From contig NZ_CP101137.1 of assembly GCF_028473745.1 (NCBI RefSeq), positions 1,736,001-1,800,000 on the forward strand: DNA of 64,000 bases, given 5' to 3'. The DNA is from Streptomyces sp. M92. GTDB lineage: Bacteria > Actinomycetota > Actinomycetes > Streptomycetales > Streptomycetaceae. Shown one piece after another: positions 51,183 to 61,248 of this stretch. The translations under genes and the position numbers were made by a program. Numbering within the stretch: position 1 is the stretch's first letter; each line of letters starts with the position of its first letter. The notes under the pieces were generated by a model. The model did no database searches, was not told where the DNA came from, and saw only the letters and a list, made by a program, of their open reading frames with translations.

Positions 51183-51878
51183 ATGGCAGTCGCAATCGTT
51201 GAATCGATATCCGACCGGCTCGTCGGGACGGAGGCGCACCGCGCCTTTGTCGACCACGAGTTCTTCAAGCAGGTGCACAGCCGCGAACTTTCACACGAGC
51301 ACGTCGGGACCTTTCTCGGCCAGTGGTGGCACCCGCTGCATTACTTCCCGACCTTCCTCGCGCGCTGCATCTCGGTCCTGCCCGACATCGAGTCGAAGAG
51401 CGCGATCACGCGCATTCTTTCGCAGGAGGCCGGTGCCCGGTCGGCCACGGCGGCGCACGAGGTGATCTATGCCGACAGCATGGAGAAGGCGGGCTACGAC
51501 CGGCGGACGGTGACCGGTTCCGCGCCGTTCGCGGAGACCGCCGCGCTGGTGGACTGGTACGAGAAGTGCTCGGCGGACCGGTGTGCCGCGCTCGGCGGCA
51601 TCTTCGCCACCGAGGTCACGGACCTGCTGATGGTCTCGGCGATCGGTGCGGCCGTGAAGCGGGAGTCCGGCACGGAGCGCAACGCGTGGGTCGACATCCA
51701 TGTCGCGCAGGAGCCCGACCACGTCGACCAGGCGACCGACGCCCTGTTCTCGGGGCTCGCTCCGGACGAGGAGCAGGCGGTCATCGACTGCGCCGAGGAG
51801 ATGTGGCGTCACTGGACGGCCTTCTTCGACCGCCTGGCCGTCGAGACCGGGATGATCGCGCCTTCCGGACGATCCTGA
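51183..51878 (+). CDS. Haem-oxygenase-like diiron oxidase (HDO family)
   Basis: 231 residues, ATG 51183 with AAGGAGAAGG upstream. The sequence is helical throughout. Possible metal ligands: E82 and H92 in QEAGARSATAAH, then H173, E177 and H180 in HVAQEPDH; the spacing (E-x9-H and H-x3-E/D-x2-H) matches the HDO pattern seen in SznF. H50 and H53 in WWHPLH are further candidates. HDO enzymes do N-oxygenation (SznF, HrmI, BelK), oxidative fragmentation (BesC) or decarboxylation (UndA). First gene of the NRPS cluster; the reaction here is unknown. Confidence 0.78.
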   Translation: MAVAIVESISDRLVGTEAHRAFVDHEFFKQVHSRELSHEHVGTFLGQWWHPLHYFPTFLARCISVLPDIESKSAITRILSQEAGARSATAAHEVIYADSMEKAGYDRRTVTGSAPFAETAALVDWYEKCSADRCAALGGIFATEVTDLLMVSAIGAAVKRESGTERNAWVDIHVAQEPDHVDQATDALFSGLAPDEEQAVIDCAEEMWRHWTAFFDRLAVETGMIAPSGRS

Positions 51879-51882
51879 GGAA

Positions 51883-53094
51883 GTGATCGCCGTGGATGCC
51901 GCCGCCCCCGTCATGACCAGGTTGACCGATCCTCGTCTCTACTCCGACGGCGATCCGCACGGCGCCTGGGCGCGACTGCGCAGAGAATGCCCGGTCTCCT
52001 GGCACGACGAACCGGATCACGAACCGTTCTGGGCGGTCACGACCTACGCCGAGGGCCTTGACGTACTGAGCGACTGGAAGCGGTTCAGCTCGGCCAGGGG
52101 GACGTTCCTGCGGCCCAATCTGTCCGATCCGTATCCGGGTGCGGGTGTGATGATGACGCTCTCCGACCCGCCTCGGCACGATGTACTGCGCAAAGCGGCC
52201 GCCGCGCTGTTCACGCCCAAGGCGGCCGCCGGGTTCCGGGCCAGGGCGACAGAGGTGTCGCGGTCCTTGCTGCGTGGTGTCGTCGACGCCGGTCCCCACG
52301 ACTTCGCCAACGACGTCGCGGCGCCGTACCCGCTCCAGGTCATCGCCGGCCTGCTCGGTGTCGAGGGTGAGGACGTGGAGCGGATCGCCGGCTACGCCGA
52401 GGCGGCCGTGGGCAACATCGTCGACCTGGACGGGACGGCCGCGCAGCAGGCGCACCTCGAGGTGCTCGCCTACTACGCCGACGTGATCGAGGAGCGCAGG
52501 GCGCGGCCGACGAATGACGTGGTGTCGGCGTTCGTCCTCGCCCAGGCGGACGGCCTGGACATCACCGACGATGAGATCATCCTGACCTGCGACAACCTGG
52601 CTGTGGCGGCGGGGGAAACGACGCGTCAGGTGCTGAGCGGCGGGCTGCTCGCGCTGCTCGCCAACCCGGTGCAGCTGCAAGTGCTGCGCTCCGGGGCGGT
52701 CTCGCTCAAGACGGCCATCGAGGAGCTCGTGCGCTGGATCGCGCCGGTGAGTCACCTCATGCGCACCGCTGTCACCGACACGTCCGTCGGGGGCGTCGAG
52801 ATCAAGGCGGGCCAGGCGGTGAGCGTGTGGTTGTCGTCGCTCAACCGGGACGAGAACGAGTTCGACCAGCCGATGGAGCTCCATCTGGACCGGACCCCCA
52901 ACCGGCACGTGAGTTTCGGTGGCGGACGCCATTTCTGCATCGGCGCACCGCTGGCCAGAGTGATGATCGGGGTATTTCTCGAAGAAACACTGCGCAGCGT
53001 GGCCAGAATCGAGCAGGTCGGTGAGCCGCGGCGCAAGCCGTCCTACGTCACCAACAGCCTCGAGTATTTGCCGCTCGCTTTTCATTCCGAGTGA
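51883..53094 (+). CDS. Cytochrome P450 (cluster P450 1)
   Basis: 403 residues. The haem-ligand loop is FGGGRHFCIGAPLAR; the I-helix has the standard AAGETTRQV, so oxygen activation should be normal; ExxR is EELVRW. Start GTG 51883, but GTG 51892 has better spacing from GAGGAAG. It lies 4 bp after the oxidase gene. It probably hydroxylates or otherwise oxidises a precursor or PCP-bound residue; the substrate is unknown. No redox partner is in the cluster; the ferredoxin at 23866 is far away. Confidence 0.9.
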   Translation: MIAVDAAAPVMTRLTDPRLYSDGDPHGAWARLRRECPVSWHDEPDHEPFWAVTTYAEGLDVLSDWKRFSSARGTFLRPNLSDPYPGAGVMMTLSDPPRHDVLRKAAAALFTPKAAAGFRARATEVSRSLLRGVVDAGPHDFANDVAAPYPLQVIAGLLGVEGEDVERIAGYAEAAVGNIVDLDGTAAQQAHLEVLAYYADVIEERRARPTNDVVSAFVLAQADGLDITDDEIILTCDNLAVAAGETTRQVLSGGLLALLANPVQLQVLRSGAVSLKTAIEELVRWIAPVSHLMRTAVTDTSVGGVEIKAGQAVSVWLSSLNRDENEFDQPMELHLDRTPNRHVSFGGGRHFCIGAPLARVMIGVFLEETLRSVARIEQVGEPRRKPSYVTNSLEYLPLAFHSE

Positions 53095-53160
53095 CCGGGA
53101 TTTCCCAGCTCAATCGACCTCTTTTCAAGCAGTGCCGTGTTGCCGCGCAAGGGGGCGTCT

Positions 53161-56100
53161 ATGTCCGTGTATCAGGACTCCGCGACGGAGCGATCGGGAA
53201 TGGACCCGAGAACGGATCTCGTACGGTCGATATTCGCCGAGCTGCTCGGTCGGCCTTCGGTGGCTCCGGACGACGACTTCTTCGAACTGGGCGGTGAGTC
53301 GCTGCTGGCGTCCCGTCTTCTGGGCCGGTTGCGTGCCGCGTTCGGGGTCGACGTCACCGCACGGGAGTTCTTCGCGGCGCCGACTCCGATCGGGCTGACG
53401 GACAGGCTCGACTCGTACCGGACGACTCGTCCGCCCGTCGCGCCGAAGGAACGGCCCACGCAGGTCCCGTTGTCGTTCGAGCAGCAACGCCTCTGGTTCC
53501 TGAACCAGGTTGCCGGCGGTGGGGCCGGTTACAACATCCCGGTGGCCTTGTGGCTGTCGGGCGAGCTGGACCACGACGCGCTCCGGCACGCGGTGCGTGA
53601 AGTGATCTCCCGGCAGGAAGCGCTCCGGACCGTCTTCCCGGCCGAGTCGGGCACGCCGGTGCAGCAGGTCCTGGAGGTTCCTGATCTGGCGACCGTCATG
53701 CCGGTGGTTCCTGTCGAGCCCGGCGAGGCGGCGGAGGCGGTGCGGCGGCGTGCGGCTGTGGGTTTCGACCTGACCGTCGACGTGCCACTTCGGGCGACCC
53801 TGTTCGTCCTCGGGCCGCAGGAGCACGTGCTCCTGCTGTCGTTCCATCACATCGCCGTCGACGGCTGGTCATTCGAGCCGCTGCGGCGCGACCTGTCCGC
53901 CGCCTACCGCTCCCGGCTGGCCGGGGAGACTCCGACGTGGCCGGACCTGCCCGTGCGGTACGCCGACTACGCACAGTGGCAGCGGGAACTCGCCGACGGG
54001 GACGACGACGGGATGCTGGCCGAGCAGCTGGACTACTGGCTGACGGCGCTCGAAGACCTGCCCGCGCAGATCGCCCTGCCCGCCGACCGCCCCCGTTCCA
54101 CCACCAGCTACCGCGGCGGCCGCGTGCCCTTCCACCTCGACGCGGAACTGCACCAGAGGCTCACCGACCTCGGCCGCGAGCACCAGGCGACGCTGTTCAT
54201 GCTCCTGCACGCGGGCCTCAGTGCCCTGCTGACCAGGCTCGGCGCGGGCACCGACCTGCCGATCGGCGCACCTGTCGCCGGGCGCACCGACACGGCGCTC
54301 GACGACCTCGTCGGCTTCTTCGTCAACACGCTGGTGCTGCGCACCGACACCTCCGGCGAGCCGACCTTCCGAGAGCTGGTCGAGCGCGTCCGGGCGACCG
54401 ACCTCGCCGCGTTCGACGCGCAGGACGTGCCGTTCGAGCGGGTGGTCGAGGCGGTCAACCCGGTGCGTTCGCTCGGTCTGAACCCGCTGTTCCAGGTGAT
54501 GCTCGCGGTGCAGACGCACGTCGATCCCGCGCTCGACGCGCCCGGCGTCGACTCCCGGTTCGACCCGGTCGACATCGGGGTGTCGCGGTTCGAGCTGTTC
54601 TTCTCGATCCGGGAACGGCGATCTGCCGACGGCACGCCGGGCGGGGTCGACGGAGTGATCGAGTACTCCTCCGACCTGTACGACCGGGGCACCGTCGAGG
54701 CCATGGCCGAGCAGTTCCGCGTGGTCCTCGCCCAGGCCGTCGCCGATCCGGACCGGCCGGTGTCGCAGGGCGAACTGCTGTCCGCGGCCGGCCGGCGCCG
54801 GGTGCTGACCGAGTGGAACGACTCCAGCCGGCCCCTTCCGGCCGCCGACCTGGTGACGTTGCTCGAGGACCGGGCCGCGCGCACACCGTCGGCGATCGCC
54901 GCGGTCACCGACACGCTCAGCGTCACGTACGCGGAGACGCACGCCAGGGCCAACCGGTTGGCCAGGGAACTGATCAGCCGTGGCGCGGGCCAGGAGCGCG
55001 TGGTCGCGGTGCTCCTCGAGCGGTCCGTGGATCTCCTGGTCGCGCTGCTGGCCACGGTCAAGGCCGGTGCGGTCTACCTGCCGGTGGACCCGGACCACCC
55101 CGACGAACGGCTCAGTTTCATGATCGAGGACGCCGCGCCGGTGGTCGTCGTGACCCACCGCGAGCACGCACACCGGGTGCCCGGCGCGCTGGTCGTCGAC
55201 TCCCCTGACGGCATGGCGCGGGTCGAGCGGCACCCGGCGACGGCGCTCACCGAGGACGAGCGCCGCACCGGCGACCCCGCCGCCGCGGCCTACCTGATCT
55301 ACACCTCCGGCTCGACCGGGACGCCCAAGGGCGTGGTCATGCCGGCCGCCGGTCTGCTCAACATGGTGTGCTGGCAGGCGGACCGCGAGACTGGCGACTC
55401 CGGCGGCGTCGTCGCGCAGCTGGCGAGCGTGGGCTTCGACGTGTCCCTGGAGGAAACCCTGCCCGCCCTGGTCAGCGGCGGCACGATCGCGATCCCCGGA
55501 CCGGATGTGCGCACCGATCCCGTACGACTGGTGCACTGGATGGACCGGCACCGGGTGACCATGGCCATCGCGCCGACCCTGATGATCGACAGCATCTGCT
55601 CGGCCGCCGTCGCCGAGGGCCTCGAACTGCCCGCGTTCACCGACATCGCGCAGGCAGGATCGCCGCTGATGCTGAGCGACGACATCCGGGCGATGCTGAG
55701 CGGTCCCACCGAGCGCAGGCTGCTCAACTACTACGGTCCGACCGAGACGCACGCCGCGACCATGCTCGGCCAGTCCGGGCGGGCGGCCGCCCGGGAGCCG
55801 TCCGCGGCCGTGCCCATCGGCCGTCCGGTGTGGAACCAGCGGATCTACCTGCTGGACAAGGACTTGCGACCGGTCCCGCCGGGAGTGATCGGCGAGATCT
55901 TCGTCGCCGGTGCGGGCATCGCCCGCGGTTATCTGGCGAGGCCCGCACTGACCGCGGAGCGATTCCTGCCCGATCCGTTCGTGGGCACCGGCGGGCGGAT
56001 GTACCGCACGGGCGACCTGGCGCGGTGGACCGGTGACGGCACCCTGGCCTTCGTCGGCCGGGCCGACCACCAGGTCAAGATCCGGGGGTACAGGGTCGAG

Positions 56101-58020
56101 CCGGGGGAGGTCGAGGCGACTCTGGTCAAGCACCCCGACGTGGCACGCGCGGTCGTGACCGCGGTCGAGCCGGTGCCGGGGGACGTCCGCCTAGTGGCGT
56201 ACGCGGTGGGGGTGGACGGCACCCGGCTCGTACCGGCGCGGTTGCGGCGGTATCTCTCCGACATCCTGCCCGCGTTCATGGTCCCCGCGTCGTACGTCGT
56301 GCTGGATCGGATGCCGGTGAACGCCAACGGCAAAGTGGATCTCTCGGCGCTGCCGTCGCCACAGTGGGCGGTCGGCGGCCGCTCCCCGCGCACGCCGCAG
56401 GAAGAGCTGTTGTGCCGGCTGGTCGCCGACGTGCTGAAGATCGCCGAGGTCGGGGTCGACGACGACTTCTTCGAGCTAGGCGGCCACTCCTTGCAGGTCG
56501 CCCGGCTGGCGAGCCGGGTGCGTGCGGTGCTGGGCGTCGACCTGCCGGTACGAGTGATCTTCGAACGGCCGACTGTCGCGGGCATCGCCAACGCCATCGA
56601 CGACCCGGCGTCGACCAGGCCGAGCGCCCGAGTCGTGCCCCGCCCACAGCGCGTGCCGTTGTCCTTCGCCCAGCGTCGGCTGTGGTTCGTGGAACAGCTG
56701 GAGACGTCGGCGGGTCATGGTTCGGCCTACCACCTCCCGTCGGCCTTCTCGCTGACCGGTGGGGTGGACGTGGCCGCACTGCGCGCGGCGATCGGTGACG
56801 TGATGGGCAGGCACGAAAGCCTACGGACCGCGTTCCCGGTCTTCGGCGACGAGCCGTGGCAGCACCTCCTCGACTCCGGAAGCTCGGTGCTGACCACGGT
56901 GGACTGCTCGGAGGCCGAGGTCCGCGACGCGATGGCGGTCGAAGTGGACCGCCGGTTCGACCTCGCCGACGCGCCGCCGATCCGGGTGGTGCTCTTCCGG
57001 CTCGGCTCGAACCGGCATGTGCTGCTGATCTGCCTGCACCACATCGCCACCGACCACTGGTCGATGGGGCCGCTGCTGCGGGACCTGTCCACCGCGTACG
57101 CGGCCCGGCGTGCCGGCAACGCACCGGAGTGGACGCCGTTGCCGGTCCAGTACGCGGATTACACGCTGTGGCAGCGGGAGCTCCTCGGCGCGGACGGCGG
57201 GGCCGCCACCGACGAGGTGACGTTCTGGGCCGAGCAACTGGCCGGTCTGCCCGAGAGGCTCGAGCTGCCGCTGGACCGGCCACGCCCGGCCGTGCGCGGC
57301 CATCGGGGCGAGACCGTGCATTTCGAGCTCGACGCCGACCTGCACGCCGCTCTCGCGCGCTTCGCCGGCGCCGGACGCGCCAGCCTGTTCATGGCGCTGC
57401 AGACGGCTCTGGCCGGCCTGCTCACCCGGATCGGCGCGGGCACCGACATTCCGATCGGCGCCCCTATCGCCGGTCGCAACGACGACGCCCTCGACGACCT
57501 GGTCGGCTTCTTCGTCAACACGCTGGTCCTGCGCACCGACACCAGTGGCAATCCGACGTTCACTGAGCTGCTGGCGCGAGTGCGCGAGACCGACCTCGCC
57601 GCGTACGCCAACCAGGACGTGCCGTTCGAACGACTGGTCGAGGAGCTCAGGCCGACCCGCTCGTTGAGCCACAACCCGCTCTTCCAGGTGACCCTCACGC
57701 TGCAGGGCGCGGGCGAGGCCGAGCTCGATCTCCCCGGTGTCACGGTGACCAGGCGGCAGATCGACGCGCAGACCGCCAAGTTCGACCTGTCGTTCTCGTT
57801 CACCGAACGGCGCGGAGCCGACGGCACTGCGGAAGGGATGGCCGGTCTGGTCGAGTTCGCCACCGACGTCTTCGACCGGGAGACGGTCGTCGCGCTGACC
57901 CGGCGTCTGGTCCAGATGATGCGGAGCGCGGTGGCCGATCCGGCTGCCCGGCTCGACACGGCCGACGTGCTGCTGCCCAGTGAGCGCGAGGCGCTGCTCA
58001 GCGGCGCGATGCCGATCTGA
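53161..58020 (+). CDS. Non-ribosomal peptide synthetase, PCP-C-A-PCP-C
   Basis: 1619 residues from ATG 53161 (AAGGGGG upstream). Domains: PCP1 (LGGESLL, S47), C1 ([16 protein letters not shown] at 229-235), A ([11 protein letters not shown] at 714-724; NYYGPTE), PCP2 (LGGHSLQ, S1110) and C2 (HHIATDH at 1293-1299, with His for the usual Gly). It ends after C2, with no thioesterase or reductase. My reading of the A-domain pocket is D-V-E-I-A-A-Y-A-A, which I cannot assign. PCP1 must be loaded in trans, and C2 must either accept a partner module or release the product. Confidence 0.93.
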   Translation: MSVYQDSATERSGMDPRTDLVRSIFAELLGRPSVAPDDDFFELGGESLLASRLLGRLRAAFGVDVTAREFFAAPTPIGLTDRLDSYRTTRPPVAPKERPTQVPLSFEQQRLWFLNQVAGGGAGYNIPVALWLSGELDHDALRHAVREVISRQEALRTVFPAESGTPVQQVLEVPDLATVMPVVPVEPGEAAEAVRRRAAVGFDLTVDVPLRATLFVLGPQEHVLLLSFHHIAVDGWSFEPLRRDLSAAYRSRLAGETPTWPDLPVRYADYAQWQRELADGDDDGMLAEQLDYWLTALEDLPAQIALPADRPRSTTSYRGGRVPFHLDAELHQRLTDLGREHQATLFMLLHAGLSALLTRLGAGTDLPIGAPVAGRTDTALDDLVGFFVNTLVLRTDTSGEPTFRELVERVRATDLAAFDAQDVPFERVVEAVNPVRSLGLNPLFQVMLAVQTHVDPALDAPGVDSRFDPVDIGVSRFELFFSIRERRSADGTPGGVDGVIEYSSDLYDRGTVEAMAEQFRVVLAQAVADPDRPVSQGELLSAAGRRRVLTEWNDSSRPLPAADLVTLLEDRAARTPSAIAAVTDTLSVTYAETHARANRLARELISRGAGQERVVAVLLERSVDLLVALLATVKAGAVYLPVDPDHPDERLSFMIEDAAPVVVVTHREHAHRVPGALVVDSPDGMARVERHPATALTEDERRTGDPAAAAYLIYTSGSTGTPKGVVMPAAGLLNMVCWQADRETGDSGGVVAQLASVGFDVSLEETLPALVSGGTIAIPGPDVRTDPVRLVHWMDRHRVTMAIAPTLMIDSICSAAVAEGLELPAFTDIAQAGSPLMLSDDIRAMLSGPTERRLLNYYGPTETHAATMLGQSGRAAAREPSAAVPIGRPVWNQRIYLLDKDLRPVPPGVIGEIFVAGAGIARGYLARPALTAERFLPDPFVGTGGRMYRTGDLARWTGDGTLAFVGRADHQVKIRGYRVEPGEVEATLVKHPDVARAVVTAVEPVPGDVRLVAYAVGVDGTRLVPARLRRYLSDILPAFMVPASYVVLDRMPVNANGKVDLSALPSPQWAVGGRSPRTPQEELLCRLVADVLKIAEVGVDDDFFELGGHSLQVARLASRVRAVLGVDLPVRVIFERPTVAGIANAIDDPASTRPSARVVPRPQRVPLSFAQRRLWFVEQLETSAGHGSAYHLPSAFSLTGGVDVAALRAAIGDVMGRHESLRTAFPVFGDEPWQHLLDSGSSVLTTVDCSEAEVRDAMAVEVDRRFDLADAPPIRVVLFRLGSNRHVLLICLHHIATDHWSMGPLLRDLSTAYAARRAGNAPEWTPLPVQYADYTLWQRELLGADGGAATDEVTFWAEQLAGLPERLELPLDRPRPAVRGHRGETVHFELDADLHAALARFAGAGRASLFMALQTALAGLLTRIGAGTDIPIGAPIAGRNDDALDDLVGFFVNTLVLRTDTSGNPTFTELLARVRETDLAAYANQDVPFERLVEELRPTRSLSHNPLFQVTLTLQGAGEAELDLPGVTVTRRQIDAQTAKFDLSFSFTERRGADGTAEGMAGLVEFATDVFDRETVVALTRRLVQMMRSAVADPAARLDTADVLLPSEREALLSGAMPI

Positions 58021-58036
58021 GATGAGGAGGCACGAC

Positions 58037-59245
58037 GTGCAGGTCACTGCCAGTCCGCCGGCGGACGCGCGAGCCAAGCCGCTGCGGCACCACCAGGTCT
58101 GGATCCGGTGGTTGGCCGCGGCGTCCCTGGCCAGGCTGCCGCAGACCGCGCTTCCGGTCGCGCTGGTGCTCACGGCGCACGAGGCGACCGGGTCGTTCAT
58201 GGGCAGTGGCCTGCTCAGCGGTGCGAGCGCGATGACGTACGCGGTGTGTGCTCCGTGGCGTGGGCGGCAGATGGACCGGGCCGTACTGCCCCACGCCCTC
58301 GGGTGGTCCCTGCTCGCCGCGACTGCCGGGCTCGTCGCCACCTCGGTCGCGGCGGCCGCGGGCGCTCCGTTGTGGCTGCTGCTGGTGTTCGTCGTCCTTG
58401 CCGCGTGCGCGGGCTCCGGGGTGGGCGGGGCCTACCGGTCGATCCTGCCCCACTTCCTCCACCCCTCCCAGCTCACCCAGGCCTACGCGGCCGACGCGGT
58501 CGCCGTGCAGGTGGCCTGGATCGGCGGCCCAGCGCTGGCAGCCGTGGTGGCTGCCGCGATCGGACCGCAGGCCTGCGTCGGCGTCGTGGCCGCGGTGACG
58601 GCCGCGGGCGCCCTGCTCAGCTGGACGCTGCCGAGGAGGGAGCCGGGCAGCGCGACACGGCACCATGCCTCGGTACGCGCGTTGCTCGGGCTGCTGTGGG
58701 CGCCGCTCGTCCTCAACGCGGGCATCGGGATCAACCTCGGCGCGCTCGACGTGGCGCTGCCGGCCCTGATGACCGAGCACGGCGAGCCCGCGACCAACGG
58801 CGGTCTGGTGCTCGCGGGCCTCTTCGCCACGAGTGCGGTCAGTGGATCGGTCTACGCCGGTCTGCCGTCGACGAACCCGTTGCGGAAGGTGACGACACGC
58901 ACGGTGGCGTGCGTCCTGGTGGCCGCCTACGGCGCCGTCATGGCAGGCGCCGCCGCGGCACCCGAGTTGTGGGTTTCCGTCGCCTGCCTGCTGGTCGCCG
59001 GACTGGCCTTCGCACCGGGCGACAGCGCGGTCATTCTGCTGGTCTCCGAACAGGCTCCGGCGGAGCGGCTGGCGGAGGCGTTCGGATACTTCTCCGCCAT
59101 CGGCTACCTGGGCATCGCGCTCGCCGGCCCGGTGACCGGTTGGTTCGTGACACGCGTCGGCGCCGGGGCGGGGCTGCTGCTGGCGGGCCTGGCGCCGCTG
59201 GCCGCGGTCGTGCTGGTGACGACGACCCGCGGCAGGCAGAAATAG
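58037..59245 (+). CDS. MFS transporter, probable product exporter
   Basis: 402 residues from GTG 58037 with GAGGAGG 6 nt upstream. About 11-12 hydrophobic helices; small charged loop RGRQMDRAVLP between helices 2 and 3 resembles the MFS loop. Likely exports the peptide product or confers self-resistance (inference from context). 16 bp after the NRPS gene. Confidence 0.85.
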   Translation: MQVTASPPADARAKPLRHHQVWIRWLAAASLARLPQTALPVALVLTAHEATGSFMGSGLLSGASAMTYAVCAPWRGRQMDRAVLPHALGWSLLAATAGLVATSVAAAAGAPLWLLLVFVVLAACAGSGVGGAYRSILPHFLHPSQLTQAYAADAVAVQVAWIGGPALAAVVAAAIGPQACVGVVAAVTAAGALLSWTLPRREPGSATRHHASVRALLGLLWAPLVLNAGIGINLGALDVALPALMTEHGEPATNGGLVLAGLFATSAVSGSVYAGLPSTNPLRKVTTRTVACVLVAAYGAVMAGAAAAPELWVSVACLLVAGLAFAPGDSAVILLVSEQAPAERLAEAFGYFSAIGYLGIALAGPVTGWFVTRVGAGAGLLLAGLAPLAAVVLVTTTRGRQK

Positions 59246-59282
59246 CGAACGAGTATTTGCCGACGACATACGGAGGTCGATC

Positions 59283-59489
59283 ATGGTGGACGTCGACGAC
59301 AACGTCGATTACATCGTCGTACTCAATGGTGAGGAACAGTACTCAGTTCTTCCGGCCGATCGGGAAGTTCCGTCGGGGTGGACCGCCGAGGGATTTCGCG
59401 GGCCCCGACAGAAGTGCCTGGACCACATCGACCTCGTGTGGACCGACATGAGGCCGCTGAGCGTCCGACGGCGAATGGAGGGGAATTAA
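59283..59489 (+). CDS. MbtH-like protein
   Basis: 68 residues. MbtH proteins bind and activate A domains. Signature present: NGEEQYS, PSGWTAEGFRG, CLDHI and WTDMRPLSV. The tryptophan of the usual SLWP is Leu here (SVLP). It directly precedes the free-standing A-PCP gene, its likely partner. Confidence 0.95.
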   Translation: MVDVDDNVDYIVVLNGEEQYSVLPADREVPSGWTAEGFRGPRQKCLDHIDLVWTDMRPLSVRRRMEGN

Positions 59490-59490
59490 G

Positions 59491-61248
59491 ATGCTGTACG
59501 AACGCGTCGTCCGGCATGCCCTGCGCAGTCCTTCGGCTCCCGCGATCACGTGCGACGGCGAGACACTCACCTACGATCAGCTGGTCAGCCGGGGGGACCG
59601 GCTGGCGGACGCGCTGACGACGGCCGGCGTCCGGCCAGGCGACGTCGTCGGTGTCCTGATGCGACGCTCCACCGGGATGATCGTGGCGCTGCTGGCGATC
59701 CTGCGGGTCGGCGCGGCCTACGTCGGGATCGACCCCGACGATCCGCCGCAGCGGCGGGAGGAGCTGCTGACGGACGCCGGCGTGGAGTTCGTCGTGGCGG
59801 ACGACAAGTTGTGCGCGAGCGTGCCTGGCCGGTTCACCACGCTCTCGCCATCGGTCGTGAGCCCGTCCTGCGGCGCCCCGGCGAGCACCACCGCCGACGA
59901 CCTCGCCTACGTCAGCTTCACGTCCGGCTCGACCGGGCGGCCGAAGGGCGTGATGGTCCCGCACCGCGCGGTCCTCAGGCTGGTCACGGACATGAACTGG
60001 ATGGCCGTGGGCCCGGCCGATGTGTTCCTCCAGGCGGCCCCGCTGGCGTTCGACGCCTCCACCTTCGAGATCTGGGCAGCGCTGACCCACGGCTGCCACC
60101 TCGTGATGGCGCCGCCCGGCCGGCTCACCCTGGACGCGGTGGCGGAAGCCGTACGGGAGCACGGTGTGACCGTGCTGTGGCTGACGGCCGGCCTGTTCCA
60201 CGAGATGGTCGCGCACCACATCGGCGCGTTCGCCGGCGTACGTCACCTCGTCGCGGGCGGCGACGTGATCCAGACGGGCCCGGTCGCGCGGCTGCTCGCG
60301 GCACATCCGGACATCACGTTCACCAACGGATACGGCCCGACCGAGAACACGACGTTCACCACCACCTGGACGACGACCGCCGCCGCCTGGGACGGTCCCG
60401 GCACCATTCCCATCGGAACGCCCGTCAACGACACGCGCACGGTGGTCCTCGGCCCCGACCTGCGGCCCGTCGAGGCAGGCGCCTGCGGCGAGTTGTACGT
60501 GTCGGGGGCCGGGCTCGCGCGCGGCTATCTCGGTCAGCCGGGCGCCACGGCCGACCGGTTCGTGCCCGACCCGTTCGCGACCGAGCCGGGGGCGAGGATG
60601 TACCGCACCGGCGACCTCGTCCGGCTGCGGCCGGACGGCGTCTGCGAGTTCGTCGGCCGGGTCGACGACCAGGTCAAGATCCTCGGCCACCGGGTCGAGC
60701 CGGGCGCGGTCGAGACCGCGCTGCACCGCCTGCCGGGGGTCAGCCGTACCGCCGTCGTCGCACGGAGCGCCGCCGACGGCACGAAACGACTCGTGGCCTA
60801 CGTCGTACCGGAGGACGTGCCCCCGCCGCACTGGGGCGAGCGGCTGCGCGAACAGCTGCGGGAGACTCTTCCGGCGCCGATGATCCCGTGGGCCGTCCTG
60901 GTGCGGGACACCCTGCCGCTGACCGGCAACGGGAAGATCGACCGTGGCGCGTTGCCGATGCCGGACCTGATGGCACGCGGCGTGCCCGACGACTTCGTCG
61001 CGCCGCGGACCGACGTGGAGCACCGTCTGGCCGGGCTGTGGGAAGGCGTGCTCGGTGTGGAGCCGATCGGCGCCGACGACGACTTCTTCGACCTCGGCGG
61101 CCATTCGCTGAACGCCACGGAACTGCTCGGCGCGGTGCGGGCGGAGTTCGGCGTCACGATTCCGGCGCGCGTCCTCTATCTGCAGCCGACCCTGAGCGAG
61201 CTCGGCGAGCAGCTGGAGACCGCGCTGCGGAGCGGAGCGCAGCGATGA
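59491..61248 (+). CDS. Free-standing NRPS A-PCP module, valine-type code
   Basis: 585 residues. A domain with FTSGSTGRPKG and NGYGPTENTTF; PCP with LGGHSLN serine near residue 536. My pocket reading is D-A-F-W-V-G-G-T-F-(K), one conservative change from the classic valine code DAFWIGGTFK. An A-PCP protein followed by a P450 and a thioesterase is the arrangement used to make free beta-hydroxy amino acids. The stop overlaps the P450 start by 4 nt. Confidence 0.93.
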   Translation: MLYERVVRHALRSPSAPAITCDGETLTYDQLVSRGDRLADALTTAGVRPGDVVGVLMRRSTGMIVALLAILRVGAAYVGIDPDDPPQRREELLTDAGVEFVVADDKLCASVPGRFTTLSPSVVSPSCGAPASTTADDLAYVSFTSGSTGRPKGVMVPHRAVLRLVTDMNWMAVGPADVFLQAAPLAFDASTFEIWAALTHGCHLVMAPPGRLTLDAVAEAVREHGVTVLWLTAGLFHEMVAHHIGAFAGVRHLVAGGDVIQTGPVARLLAAHPDITFTNGYGPTENTTFTTTWTTTAAAWDGPGTIPIGTPVNDTRTVVLGPDLRPVEAGACGELYVSGAGLARGYLGQPGATADRFVPDPFATEPGARMYRTGDLVRLRPDGVCEFVGRVDDQVKILGHRVEPGAVETALHRLPGVSRTAVVARSAADGTKRLVAYVVPEDVPPPHWGERLREQLRETLPAPMIPWAVLVRDTLPLTGNGKIDRGALPMPDLMARGVPDDFVAPRTDVEHRLAGLWEGVLGVEPIGADDDFFDLGGHSLNATELLGAVRAEFGVTIPARVLYLQPTLSELGEQLETALRSGAQR

